The notes beneath the pieces were generated by a model. The model worked only from the letters and a program-made list of their open reading frames with translations, was not told the DNA's origin and did no database searches. From positions 1-64,000 of the forward strand of contig JAUXOL010000001.1 of the NCBI GenBank assembly GCA_030682375.1: DNA of 64,000 bases. The letters are read 5' to 3'. This DNA comes from Gallionella sp. GTDB taxonomy: Bacteria; Pseudomonadota; Gammaproteobacteria; Burkholderiales; Gallionellaceae. The position numbers were made by a program, and so were the translations under genes. Shown one piece after another: positions 57,227 through 64,000 of this stretch. Within the stretch, counting starts at the first letter, position 1; the number at the start of each line of letters is the position of its first letter.

Positions 57227-57505
57227 CTAACGCGGATCTTTGTATCCTGGAGCTAGGACAGCATTAGACACGCCATAGAGCGCCAGATAGTTCTTCAGCC
57301 ACAGCCTATATTCTTTTCCTATTAGACTGTGTTTTGGCGAGCAATCTACTATCCACTGACGTAACACGTAGCCGACAGTGGCAGCTCTCACTTTGAGATG
57401 CAAAACACCGTCCGTCATCCCGTAGTCACTCTGAATAATCTCGGGATGCTCTTGATTCGGATGAGGGACTAGTTCCAGCGCATTGGCAATATAAAATCGT
57501 TCCTC
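57227..57505 (-). pseudogene. Unrecognised gene remnant
   Basis: An open stretch of 92 codons between stops reads like a real protein (RFYIANALELVPHPNQEHPE, SDYGMTDGVLHLKVRAATVG, PKHSLIGKEYRLWLKNYLAL, NAVLAPGYKDPR), but it has no start codon before an internal ATG at 57418. It may be the C-terminal end of a lost gene. I do not recognise the family. Confidence 0.4.
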
Positions 57506-57628
57506 CTAAACCCCAAGCAGGCCCTGTAGGCGCATCAGAAGCCTTCAAACCGTGACCAACTTTCGAGAGTTCTGTCCGCGCTGCGAATCGGAAATGTGCT
57601 GGATGAACAAACGCGGCAGATAGCCCAA

Positions 57629-57706
57629 CTACCCCGAGAGCTTGCGGATCAGCGCTCCCTCGGTCTGGCAGTCCATGTTGCTGATGACGAATACCAATTG
57701 TTTCAT
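57629..57706 (-). pseudogene. 5' fragment of a heavy-metal P-type ATPase gene
   Basis: A 25-codon reading frame begins MKQLVFVISNMDCQTEGALI and then stops. It matches the N-terminus of the ATPase encoded at 59199-61334 (MKQSVFVIGNMDCPTEEALI) at 18 of the first 20 aligned positions or nearly so, and the DNA of 57642-57706 is almost identical to 61270-61334. It is a truncated direct duplicate, in the same orientation, on the far side of the porin gene. Confidence 0.85.
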
Positions 57707-57739
57707 CGCCCGCACCCCATGAGCATGGTCCTATGCTCC

Positions 57740-58987
57740 TTAGAAGCTGATTTCCACACGAGCCCCTGCGATCCACACGTTCTGCCGCGCGGGGTTCATA
57801 TTCGGGTGGAGGACATATTGCACCGTGGGCTGAACCGCAAGCCAAGGATTGACCTGTATGCGGTAGGTTGCTTCGGTGCTTGTTTCGCTGCTCAGGCTGT
57901 TATTCAGTCGTTGAAATGTTGGGCTGGCATGACTGACGGTGATGCCAATGGCTGCGATGTCGTCGTCGCGTCCGGCAATCAGGCCGTGATAACGCAGACC
58001 TATACTGCCAGTCCAGTCCGACTGATGAATATCCTTGCTGGCGACGCCGTAACGCACGAAGCCTGCCAATCCCTGTTCCGGATGATCCTTTTCGTTCATC
58101 AGCGTACGTTCCGCCAGGAAATAGGCTCCCTGACTTGGATGAAGTATGGGGTTGAGAGGATCAAGGTCGCTAAAACGAGTGGAGTAGCGCCAATAGCCAA
58201 AAGCCGTCTTGTTGAAATATTCGCCGTCATCCGCCCCATCGGGTTGCGGCGTGAGTCCGAGTTCCACAATGGAAAGCGTCCCATCGCCCTTGTTCAACTG
58301 GATATGGGTGCCGCGCGGATTGTTGGGGTCGCCCGGCACTCCATCCGTCAGCGCGTATTGAGCGTAGAAGCCCTTGTCTTGCGAGGTGTATTTCAACCGG
58401 AGCGCCAATGCTCCCACAGGGAAGATAGGCGGAGCGTTCATGCCCGACTGCCCCAGATCATTCGCCATGCCATAAGGAGTCTGGGTAAACACAGCGGAGG
58501 TGTCGTTGACGTAGAACTCGGAATCTATCGCATACAGACCGAACAGCACGGACAGACTTTCATCATAGAAGCCCTTTTGTATCCAAGCCTGAAAAAACTG
58601 GGCCGTGTTATTCGCCTCGATGTTGTCCACGATAACGAAACTATCGACATAATCCCGGTTAAATTTGCTGCCGAGTTGGCTGTGATATTGGACGTAAGCA
58701 GTAGTGGACTTCCATCCCAACAGCTTTTCCAAGTCCATCTTGACCCTGGCTTCTGTGTTGCCCATCCATGCCGTGCCCCGCTTGATCCCACCGGACAGAT
58801 TGGAAAGAACATCGCTCTTGTGGGTAAAGCCCAGCTCAATTCCTTCGTCATAAAGGTTGGATCGCACGCCACCCCAATCCCCTGTAAGCGCCTCCCCGTT
58901 CCAATCTGGGCTCTTCTCTTCTTTGGCCGCAACAGAACCAATGCAACCAATAACCATAACCAAGGCAAAAATATATTGCTTAACCAT
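57740..58987 (-). CDS. OprB-family carbohydrate-selective porin
   Basis: A 415-residue outer-membrane porin. It has a signal peptide (1-21, IGSVAAKE), the OprB opening motif ALTGDWGGVRSNLYDEGIEL, GNTEARVKMDLEKLLGWK, the long barrel with YAIDSEFYVNDTSAVFTQTP and the closing RQNVWIAGARVEISF with a terminal Phe. OprB-type porins pass sugars or other small solutes; next to a metal-efflux ATPase another substrate is possible. It lies 211 bases after the ATPase on the same strand. Confidence 0.9.
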   Translation of the reverse strand: MVKQYIFALVMVIGCIGSVAAKEEKSPDWNGEALTGDWGGVRSNLYDEGIELGFTHKSDVLSNLSGGIKRGTAWMGNTEARVKMDLEKLLGWKSTTAYVQYHSQLGSKFNRDYVDSFVIVDNIEANNTAQFFQAWIQKGFYDESLSVLFGLYAIDSEFYVNDTSAVFTQTPYGMANDLGQSGMNAPPIFPVGALALRLKYTSQDKGFYAQYALTDGVPGDPNNPRGTHIQLNKGDGTLSIVELGLTPQPDGADDGEYFNKTAFGYWRYSTRFSDLDPLNPILHPSQGAYFLAERTLMNEKDHPEQGLAGFVRYGVASKDIHQSDWTGSIGLRYHGLIAGRDDDIAAIGITVSHASPTFQRLNNSLSSETSTEATYRIQVNPWLAVQPTVQYVLHPNMNPARQNVWIAGARVEISF

Positions 58988-59198
58988 CTCTCGTTCCCCA
59001 ATATTCCCCATATGACAAAGCATGTTCTGCCACGAAAAATCCCCACATTATCAGAATATATAACCTAAGTCTCGCAGTTCGTTTCAAATCATAATGCAAG
59101 CTATTATGGGCACTTCAGCCCAACAGCTTGTTCAAATTAGCGAGGCATTTTTTAATAATGGCAGCTCTTCTCATTCAGAGCTCAAATGGTTTTCAGAG

Positions 59199-61334
59199 TT
59201 ATATCTTGAGTTTCAGCAACCGCATTCCATTGAAAATCACAATCAGGCTGGCTCCCATATCGGCAAAAACCGCCATCCAGAGTGTGGCTTTCCCTGTGAG
59301 CGCCAAGGCGAAGAACACTGCCTTGATGCTGATGGCCAGCGCGATGTTCTGCTTCAGCACGCGGGATGTATCGCGGCTTAGCTTGATGAAGTGCGGCACT
59401 TTGCGCAGATCGTCATCCATCAGTGCAATATCGGCAGTCTCGATGGCGGTATCGGTTCCGGCGGCGCCCATGGCGAAACCTATGGTGGATTTTGCCAGCG
59501 CCGGCGCATCGTTGATGCCGTCGCCTACCATACCGACTTGGCCATAACGACCCAGCAACTCATCGATCACCGCCAGCTTGTCTTCCGGCAGCAGGTTGCC
59601 GCGCGCATCGTCTATGCCCACCTGGATGGCGATGGCGCTGGCCGTGGTCTGGTTGTCGCCGGTCAACATCACCGATGCCACACCGAGAGCGTGAAGCTGG
59701 CGGATCGCCTCGGCGCTGTGCCCGCGCACCGTGTCGGCCACGCCGATGATGCACAGCGGTTCGGATGCCGTCGCGAGGATCACCGCCGTCTTGCCTTCCT
59801 TTTCCAGACGGCCCAGCACTTCCTCGACATGTAACCCGCAAACGCCCAGGTCTTCACACAGCCGGTGGTTACCCACGTAGTAAAGTTGCCCCTCGACAAC
59901 CGCTCTGGCGCCGCGCCCGGTGATGGACTCGAACGAAGCAGCCTGCAACAGCGGGCGCAACGTTGCCTCGCCGCCCTGCCATGCCGCTACGATGGCTGCC
60001 GCAATGGGATGCTCGGAATGCGCATCCACGCTGGCGGCAAGTTGCAGCAACTGATCCTTGGGCCGATCAACCAGCGGAACCACATCGGTCACGACAGGCT
60101 TGCCGTGCGTGAGTGTGCCGGTTTTGTCCAGCGCCACCGCCTTAATCAGGCGGCCATTCTCCAGATGTACGCCGCCCTTGACTAATATGCCCTGCCTTGC
60201 CGCAGCGGCAAGCCCGCTGACCACGGTAACCGGCGTGGAGATTACCAGCGCGCAGGGGCAGGCGATCACCAGCATGACCAGCGCCTTGTAGAACCAAGGC
60301 TCGAATGCTGCGCCGAACAACAACGGCGGTGCGGCTGCCACCAGAATTGCGAACACCACCACGGCGGGGGTGTAGTAATGCGCGAACTGGTCGACGAAAC
60401 GCTGCGTCGGCGCGCGCTGGCCTTGTGCTTCCTGCACCGTATGGATGATGCGATCCAGCGTGGTGTTGCCCTTGTTCGCGGTGACACGGAACTCCAGCAT
60501 GCCGCGCTCGTTCAGCGTGCCGGCGAACACCGGGTCTCCCGCCGCTTTCACCACGGGCATGCTTTCCCCGGTAATTGGCGCTTGGTTCACCGAGCTGCCG
60601 CCCGCCGTAACCACGCCGTCCAGTGGGATGCGCTCGCCCGGCTTGACGCGCACGGTTTGTCCGACCCGCACATCGGCTGCCGCCATCTCGCGCCATTCGC
60701 CGCTGTCGAATTGCACGGCGGCAGTCTCGGGGGTCATAGCCATCAGCCCCTTGATTGCGTTATTGGCCCGCTCCAGCGAGAGCGTTTCGATCAATTCGGC
60801 CAGCGCGAACAGAAAGATCACCACCGCCGCTTCCGGCCATTCGCCGATGGCAAGTGCGCCGATGACGGCGACGCTCATCAGGAAATTCATATTGAGGGTG
60901 AAGTTCTTGAGCGCGATCCAGCCCTTTTTCAGGGTGCCGAGACCGCCGGTGACAATGGACAGCAAGGCCAGGGCGATCACCGCAGCCGATTGCTCGCTCG
61001 CCCCGCTCCAAGCGACGATTTCCGCAGCGATGGCCGCGGTGCCGGACATCGCCATCAGAGCCCATGTCTGGCGCGACACCACGGGGGTTTCCGCTTCGCA
61101 AGTGGAGCAGGCACCAGACTGGCATTGCTGCCCGGTGCCTGTCTTCATGCCTATCTCGCGCAAGGCATCGAGTATGACTTGATCGTCGTCCAGCGTATGC
61201 ATCACCGTAAGACGGCGGGCCATCAGGTTGAACGACAGTTCACCGATGCCGGGCACCGATCCGAGCCGCTTGCGGATCAATGCCTCCTCGGTCGGGCAGT
61301 CCATGTTGCCGATGACGAATACCGATTGTTTCAT
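59199..61334 (-). CDS. P1B-type heavy-metal-translocating ATPase (Cd/Zn/Pb class)
   Basis: Inner-membrane efflux ATPase of 711 residues. An HMA-like domain keeps only one Cys (GNMDCPTEE, Cys13), followed by a Cys-rich linker (CQSGACSTC, residues 71-79). About eight membrane helices follow, with the transport motif VIACPCALVIS, the phosphorylation site DKTGTLTHGK, TGES actuator (PITGESMPVV), the HP motif (SEHPIAAAI) and the hinge VGDGINDAPALA. CPC with this N-terminus suggests Cd2+/Zn2+/Pb2+ (CadA/ZntA). It follows a Met-rich periplasmic protein 28 bases upstream, probably in one transcript. Confidence 0.93.
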   Translation of the reverse strand: MKQSVFVIGNMDCPTEEALIRKRLGSVPGIGELSFNLMARRLTVMHTLDDDQVILDALREIGMKTGTGQQCQSGACSTCEAETPVVSRQTWALMAMSGTAAIAAEIVAWSGASEQSAAVIALALLSIVTGGLGTLKKGWIALKNFTLNMNFLMSVAVIGALAIGEWPEAAVVIFLFALAELIETLSLERANNAIKGLMAMTPETAAVQFDSGEWREMAAADVRVGQTVRVKPGERIPLDGVVTAGGSSVNQAPITGESMPVVKAAGDPVFAGTLNERGMLEFRVTANKGNTTLDRIIHTVQEAQGQRAPTQRFVDQFAHYYTPAVVVFAILVAAAPPLLFGAAFEPWFYKALVMLVIACPCALVISTPVTVVSGLAAAARQGILVKGGVHLENGRLIKAVALDKTGTLTHGKPVVTDVVPLVDRPKDQLLQLAASVDAHSEHPIAAAIVAAWQGGEATLRPLLQAASFESITGRGARAVVEGQLYYVGNHRLCEDLGVCGLHVEEVLGRLEKEGKTAVILATASEPLCIIGVADTVRGHSAEAIRQLHALGVASVMLTGDNQTTASAIAIQVGIDDARGNLLPEDKLAVIDELLGRYGQVGMVGDGINDAPALAKSTIGFAMGAAGTDTAIETADIALMDDDLRKVPHFIKLSRDTSRVLKQNIALAISIKAVFFALALTGKATLWMAVFADMGASLIVIFNGMRLLKLKI

Positions 61335-61362
61335 TCCATAACTCCCAAGACCTGGCGCTGCC

Positions 61363-61920
61363 TTACCTCAGTTGCCACATCCATTGCTGGTGCCGCATCA
61401 TCTGGTCCATCATCATCTGCTGCGTACCCATGTATTGATCCATCATGTACTGGCGCTGCTTCATCTGCTCCGGGGTGAGATTGGAGTAGTAGCCACCCAT
61501 GCCGCGCCAGCCCATGCCGCGCCAGCCCATCATGTGACCTCCCATCATGTGACCTCCCATCATATGGCCCCCCATCATTTGCCCGCCCATCATGCCGCTG
61601 CCGCAGCACCCCATCATGCCCGGCCCCCACATGCCGCCCATCATTCCACTGGTGTTCTGCATGGTCGTCCAGTGTTCCTGCAGCAGGCGCTGCCGTTCCT
61701 GCGGGTCTTGCGTCTGGCGTATCTTGTCCATCTGCTCCTGCATGGTCTTCAGGTTTTCCTGAATCTGTGCCATCTGCTTGTCGAACTTCGCGACATCGGG
61801 CGCCTCCTGAGTCGCTTGGCCTCCTTTAGCAGCGGGGGGAGCCTTCTCGGCCAGAGCCGGCACGGCGGAAAGCAGGACAGCGGACATTGCGGCTATAAAG
61901 ATCGTCTTCTTCATGATCAC
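61363..61920 (-). CDS. Met/Gly/His-rich periplasmic protein, putative metal binding
   Basis: A 185-residue exported protein with a signal peptide (to about residue 24, VPALAEK), a coiled-coil (KFDKQMAQIQENLKTMQEQM) and a Met/Gly/His-rich centre containing repeated MMGGH units and GMGWRGMGGYY, then MMDQ-rich helices. Such repeats suit soft-metal binding (Cu, Ag, or possibly Zn/Cd). It is upstream of the P-type ATPase on the same strand and is probably its periplasmic partner. The start is ATG 61920 (MIMKK) or 61914 (MKK). Confidence 0.8.
   Translation of the reverse strand: MIMKKTIFIAAMSAVLLSAVPALAEKAPPAAKGGQATQEAPDVAKFDKQMAQIQENLKTMQEQMDKIRQTQDPQERQRLLQEHWTTMQNTSGMMGGMWGPGMMGCCGSGMMGGQMMGGHMMGGHMMGGHMMGWRGMGWRGMGGYYSNLTPEQMKQRQYMMDQYMGTQQMMMDQMMRHQQWMWQLR
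61496..61590. repeat. 15-bp tandem repeats inside the Met-rich gene
   Basis: Two copies of CCCATGCCGCGCCAG (61496-61525) are followed by four CATGTGACCTCCCAT-type units (61531-61590), two exact and two variant. Each unit is five codons, so copy-number change keeps frame and alters the number of Met/His ligands. Confidence 0.9.
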
Positions 61921-62056
61921 GTCTCCTTTACGGTTGGAAACACGCTACATGACATGGGCCAGAACGGCCCGGTTCAAAGCTGGCTGTGACACAAACACGA
62001 CAACAAGAAATATCAACTTACCCCGCTTGGTGATGCAGTGAAACTCATGACTTGAC

Positions 62057-62446
62057 CTACGAGACTGCCAGCAACACCCGTTCGAGCTTCTGCCGCACCT
62101 CGCGCGCCAAGCCGGTAATGGCAGGCTGGTCCACAAGATCGAGCACGGCATTCGGATCCATGATCTCGACGTAGACTGCGCCCGATTCGTCCTGGCGCAC
62201 CACCACGTTGCACGGCAGTAGCAGGCCGATGGAAGGTTCGGCCACCAGCGCGCGATGGGCGAGCGGCGGGTTGCAGGCGCCGAGGATGCGGTAGCGCGGC
62301 ATGTCCACGCCGAGCTTGTCTTTCATGGCCGCCTGCACGTCGATGTCGCTTAAGACGCCGAAGCCTTCTTCCTTGAGGGCCTGGAGGGTGTGGGCGAGCG
62401 CTTCATCGAACGAGGTGCCCTGGATGGTGGTGGAAAAGCCGTACAT
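62057..62446 (-). CDS. DUF302 family protein
   Basis: A 129-residue cytoplasmic protein of the DUF302 family: FSTTIQGTSFDEALAHTLQA, LKEEGFGVLSDIDVQAAMKD, YRILGACNPPLAHRALVAEP and IGLLLPCNVVVRQDESGAV. All the usual conserved stretches are there. Function is unknown, but DUF302 genes often lie near metal or sulphur genes. The gap to the Met-rich gene (61921-62056) shows nothing clear. Confidence 0.92.
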   Translation of the reverse strand: MYGFSTTIQGTSFDEALAHTLQALKEEGFGVLSDIDVQAAMKDKLGVDMPRYRILGACNPPLAHRALVAEPSIGLLLPCNVVVRQDESGAVYVEIMDPNAVLDLVDQPAITGLAREVRQKLERVLLAVS

Positions 62447-62484
62447 AGGTTTCTTTCTGTGGGGTTGAAATTGCGAACAAGGGG

Positions 62485-63345
62485 TCACAGCGACCACTCG
62501 AAGTTCAGTGACGTGACCGTGCCACGCCAATAGGTCTTGCGGCCTTCGGGCAGCAGCCAGGCCACTTCGCCGGTGAGAGGCACGGTCATGCCCTCCACAC
62601 GCCGGTGGTTGGACCAGGTGCCTTCCCAAGGCGCCGAGCTGACCTCCTTGCCGACCATGCGGCCGCGCGACTGGGCGAGCATGGACGTCATGTGGCCCGC
62701 GTCGTCGAAGCGGAACAGCAGGGTGAGCGAAAGCGCACCATCGGTCAGCGTGGCGTTGGCCGAGTGCTCGTCCACGGCGGCCCAGCGCACGCCCTGGCTG
62801 GGCAGGAAGGCCGTGGGGTACCACGCGGCTTCGGCAAAGAAGCGCATCAGCTCGCCGCGCGCCAGCTCGCCACCGCCCTGCAAGCGGGCCACGCTGAAGA
62901 GACCGTGCACGGCGGCATGCAACAAGCCCTCGCCATAGGAGTAGCTGTCGTGCACGCGCACCGACACGCCGGGCACCAGGGCGATGCGCGCGTCCCACAG
63001 AAAACCCGGGCGTTGCACGATCACCCGCTGGCGCGAGGTGAACGGCTTCCACTGCTCGCCGGTGGGCGACAGGTTGAAACGGCCAGAGTGCTCCAGCGTG
63101 GCTGCGGTGACGATGGCCTGGCCCGGCGTGAGCACGGTTCGGAAGAAGCGTTGCACGGGTGCGGGCAGGCCTTCGATCTCGCGCGGGTCGTAGCGCTCCG
63201 GTGAAGCGGGCAGGCGTTTCGCCTCCAGACGCGCCAGGATCGCCTGCGTTGCCCCGGTCCAGCGCATGGCGCCGACGACGTTGAGGCCGACAAAAATCAG
63301 CGCGAGCGCCGCAACGATGAGGAACAGCCAAATGAGCCAGGTCAT
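62485..63345 (-). CDS. DUF6544 family protein
   Basis: A 286-residue protein with one N-terminal membrane helix (WLIWLFLIVAALALIFVGLN) and a soluble domain with LPAPVQRFFRTVLTPGQ, FTSRQRVIVQRPGFLWDARI, EAAWYPTAFLPSQGVRW and LTGEVAWLLPEGRKTYWRG, characteristic of DUF6544 (earlier DUF6920). Start ATG 63345 gives MTWLIWLFLI; an in-frame extension upstream is unlikely. Function unknown. It is divergent from thiC. Confidence 0.85.
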   Translation of the reverse strand: MTWLIWLFLIVAALALIFVGLNVVGAMRWTGATQAILARLEAKRLPASPERYDPREIEGLPAPVQRFFRTVLTPGQAIVTAATLEHSGRFNLSPTGEQWKPFTSRQRVIVQRPGFLWDARIALVPGVSVRVHDSYSYGEGLLHAAVHGLFSVARLQGGGELARGELMRFFAEAAWYPTAFLPSQGVRWAAVDEHSANATLTDGALSLTLLFRFDDAGHMTSMLAQSRGRMVGKEVSSAPWEGTWSNHRRVEGMTVPLTGEVAWLLPEGRKTYWRGTVTSLNFEWSL

Positions 63346-63520
63346 GGGCGTGGAGGGTCTCGATGGCTGGGGTTGGGTTGGCAACGGAACGCGACCATCC
63401 AGCGTAACAAACCGGGGCAGCAAGATCGGTGCGGTGGCAGACACGGGACGCAACGCAACAGGCAAGCGCCCCGTGGAGTTGGTGCGACGCGCCTGCATAA
63501 AACCGGGCTACACTCCCCCC

Positions 63521-63612
63521 TGCTCCGGGGTGCACGGGCCTGCCAAGGCCCGGCGCTGAGATGGTTGAAAAATCGAACCCGTGAACTTGATCTGGCTAGT
63601 ACCAGCGAAAGA
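63521..63612 (+). promoter_or_regulatory. TPP riboswitch (THI element) of thiC
   Basis: The aptamer shows the family landmarks in order: CCGGGGTGC (P2/J2), the CTGAGA motif at 63556-63561, AACCCGTGAACTTGATCTGG and TAGTACCAGCG, closing near 63612. TPP riboswitches control thiC in nearly all Proteobacteria. It lies 134 bases before the thiC start, leaving room for an expression platform. Confidence 0.95.
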
Positions 63613-63701
63613 AGAGCGCAGCCCCCAGGGCTTGCATCCCCGACCCGTCCACCGCTGACGGGTGCACCCACATTCAGTGGGTTCGGGTGCATGGCTTGAC
63701 G

Positions 63702-63742
63702 GGCGGTCTCCGGAGCATCCACAGCCCCAACAGGAGACCGCC
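63702..63742 (+). promoter_or_regulatory. Shine-Dalgarno-sequestering hairpin of thiC (riboswitch expression platform)
   Basis: GGCGGTCTCC (63702-63711) is perfectly complementary to GGAGACCGCC (63733-63742), which contains the thiC ribosome-binding site AGGAGA. The 5' arm is preceded by GACGGG (63698-63703), which can instead pair with CCCGTC at 63644-63649, the left arm of a local hairpin ending at 63662. The two folds are mutually exclusive. Confidence 0.75.
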
Positions 63743-63745
63743 GCC

Positions 63746-64000
63746 ATGAACGCCCCCGACAAGATTCCCTTCGCCGACCAGTTCGCGCTCAGCCGCGAGC
63801 CCTTCCCCGCTTCGCGCAAGATCTACGTGCCCGGTTCGAATGAAAGCATCCGCGTGCCCATGCGCGAGATCCTGCTTTCCAACGGCGAACAGGTCACGGT
63901 GTACGACACCTCCGGCCCCTACAGCGACCCGGCCGCCGCCATCGACGTGCGCACCGGTCTGGCCGATGTGCGCGGCGCGTGGATTGAGGCGCGCGGCGAC
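63746..64000 (+). CDS. thiC: Phosphomethylpyrimidine synthase, N-terminal part (runs off the window)
   Basis: Radical-SAM enzyme that converts aminoimidazole ribotide to HMP phosphate for thiamine synthesis. The first 85 residues are visible: [51 protein letters not shown] and [15 protein letters not shown], which match ThiC's N-terminal domain. The start at 63746 has AGGAGA 8 bases upstream, inside the riboswitch hairpin. Together with thiL in this window it shows de novo thiamine synthesis. Confidence 0.95.
   Translation, partial: MNAPDKIPFADQFALSREPFPASRKIYVPGSNESIRVPMREILLSNGEQVTVYDTSGPYSDPAAAIDVRTGLADVRGAWIEARGD

Noticed and set aside
57426-57845. 139-codon minus-strand reading frame across the ATPase fragment and the porin 3' end
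   Set aside because: It reads the porin end and the ATPase fragment in wrong frames and shows no protein-like pattern.
61363-61989. His/Pro-rich plus-strand frame opposite the Met-rich gene, or a short CRISPR-like array in its repeats
   Set aside because: The 15-bp units are contiguous without spacers and encode MMGGH on the minus strand after a signal peptide; the opposite frame is a by-product.

Overview
The window reads as chromosomal DNA of a betaproteobacterium, most likely a neutrophilic iron oxidiser of the Gallionellaceae (Sideroxydans/Gallionella type). The evidence is the tRNA-Tyr/Gly/Thr-tuf cluster typical of Betaproteobacteria, the gene orders mlaFEDCB-ibaG-murA-hisG-hisD, ribD-ribE-ribBA-ribH-nusB-thiL-pgpA and ftsY-ftsE-ftsX, and above all a gene at 40248-41504 with the layout of Cyc2, the outer-membrane monohaem cytochrome-porin used for Fe(II) oxidation. 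Lineage is inferred from gene content; no 16S gene is present.

Layout. 1-7.3 kb, minus strand: start of tuf, three tRNAs with a near-consensus promoter, hisD, hisG, murA, ibaG and the Mla lipid-transport operon. 7.4-21.2 kb, plus strand: one tightly packed 12-gene operon for an MSHA-like type IV pilus or pseudopilus (PrsR-like sigma-54 regulator, mshM with a SPOR tail, secretin mshL, mshN, mshE, mshG, PilMN-, PilO- and MshK/PilP-like proteins, two related pilin-like proteins, a FecR-domain protein). 21.2-24.6 kb, minus: cysS, a small membrane protein, glnS. 24.8-28.5 kb, plus: TPR/NTF2-like protein, L,D-transpeptidase, cyclophilin, lpxH. 28.5-36.3 kb, minus: nuclease, pgpA, thiL, nusB, the riboflavin genes, nrdR, glyA. 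36.5-41.6 kb: two convergent SEC-C/TPR/sulfotransferase genes, then cyc2 with its own promoter and a strong terminator. 41.6-54.5 kb: endonuclease/phosphatase-family protein, clsB, DUF559, lipA, nadA, nudB, a secreted RNase/barstar pair, aspS, DUF502, fmdB, ferredoxin, coaD, rsmD and two M16 peptidases. 54.5-57.1 kb, plus: ftsY-ftsE-ftsX. 57.1-62 kb is accessory: repeats, gene remnants, an OprB-type porin, a P1B heavy-metal ATPase and a Met-rich periplasmic protein. 62-64 kb: DUF302, DUF6544 and the start of thiC behind a TPP riboswitch.

How the genes work together. Most of the window is housekeeping in operons joined by 4-base ATGA/GTGA overlaps. The envelope theme is strong: Mla transport, LpxH, L,D-transpeptidase, ClsB, an MSHA-like surface machine and Cyc2 all act in or at the outer membrane, as suits a cell that oxidises a substrate outside itself. 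Several families of intergenic repeats are scattered through the window.

Most interesting points: the reduced MSHA-like system whose two pilin-like proteins share one globular domain; cyc2 with visible expression signals; rsmD with an apparent AUA start overlapping the upstream stop; a TPP-riboswitch expression platform that sequesters the thiC ribosome-binding site; a 65-bp duplicate of the metal-ATPase 5' end lying beyond the porin gene; and the RNase/barstar pair.
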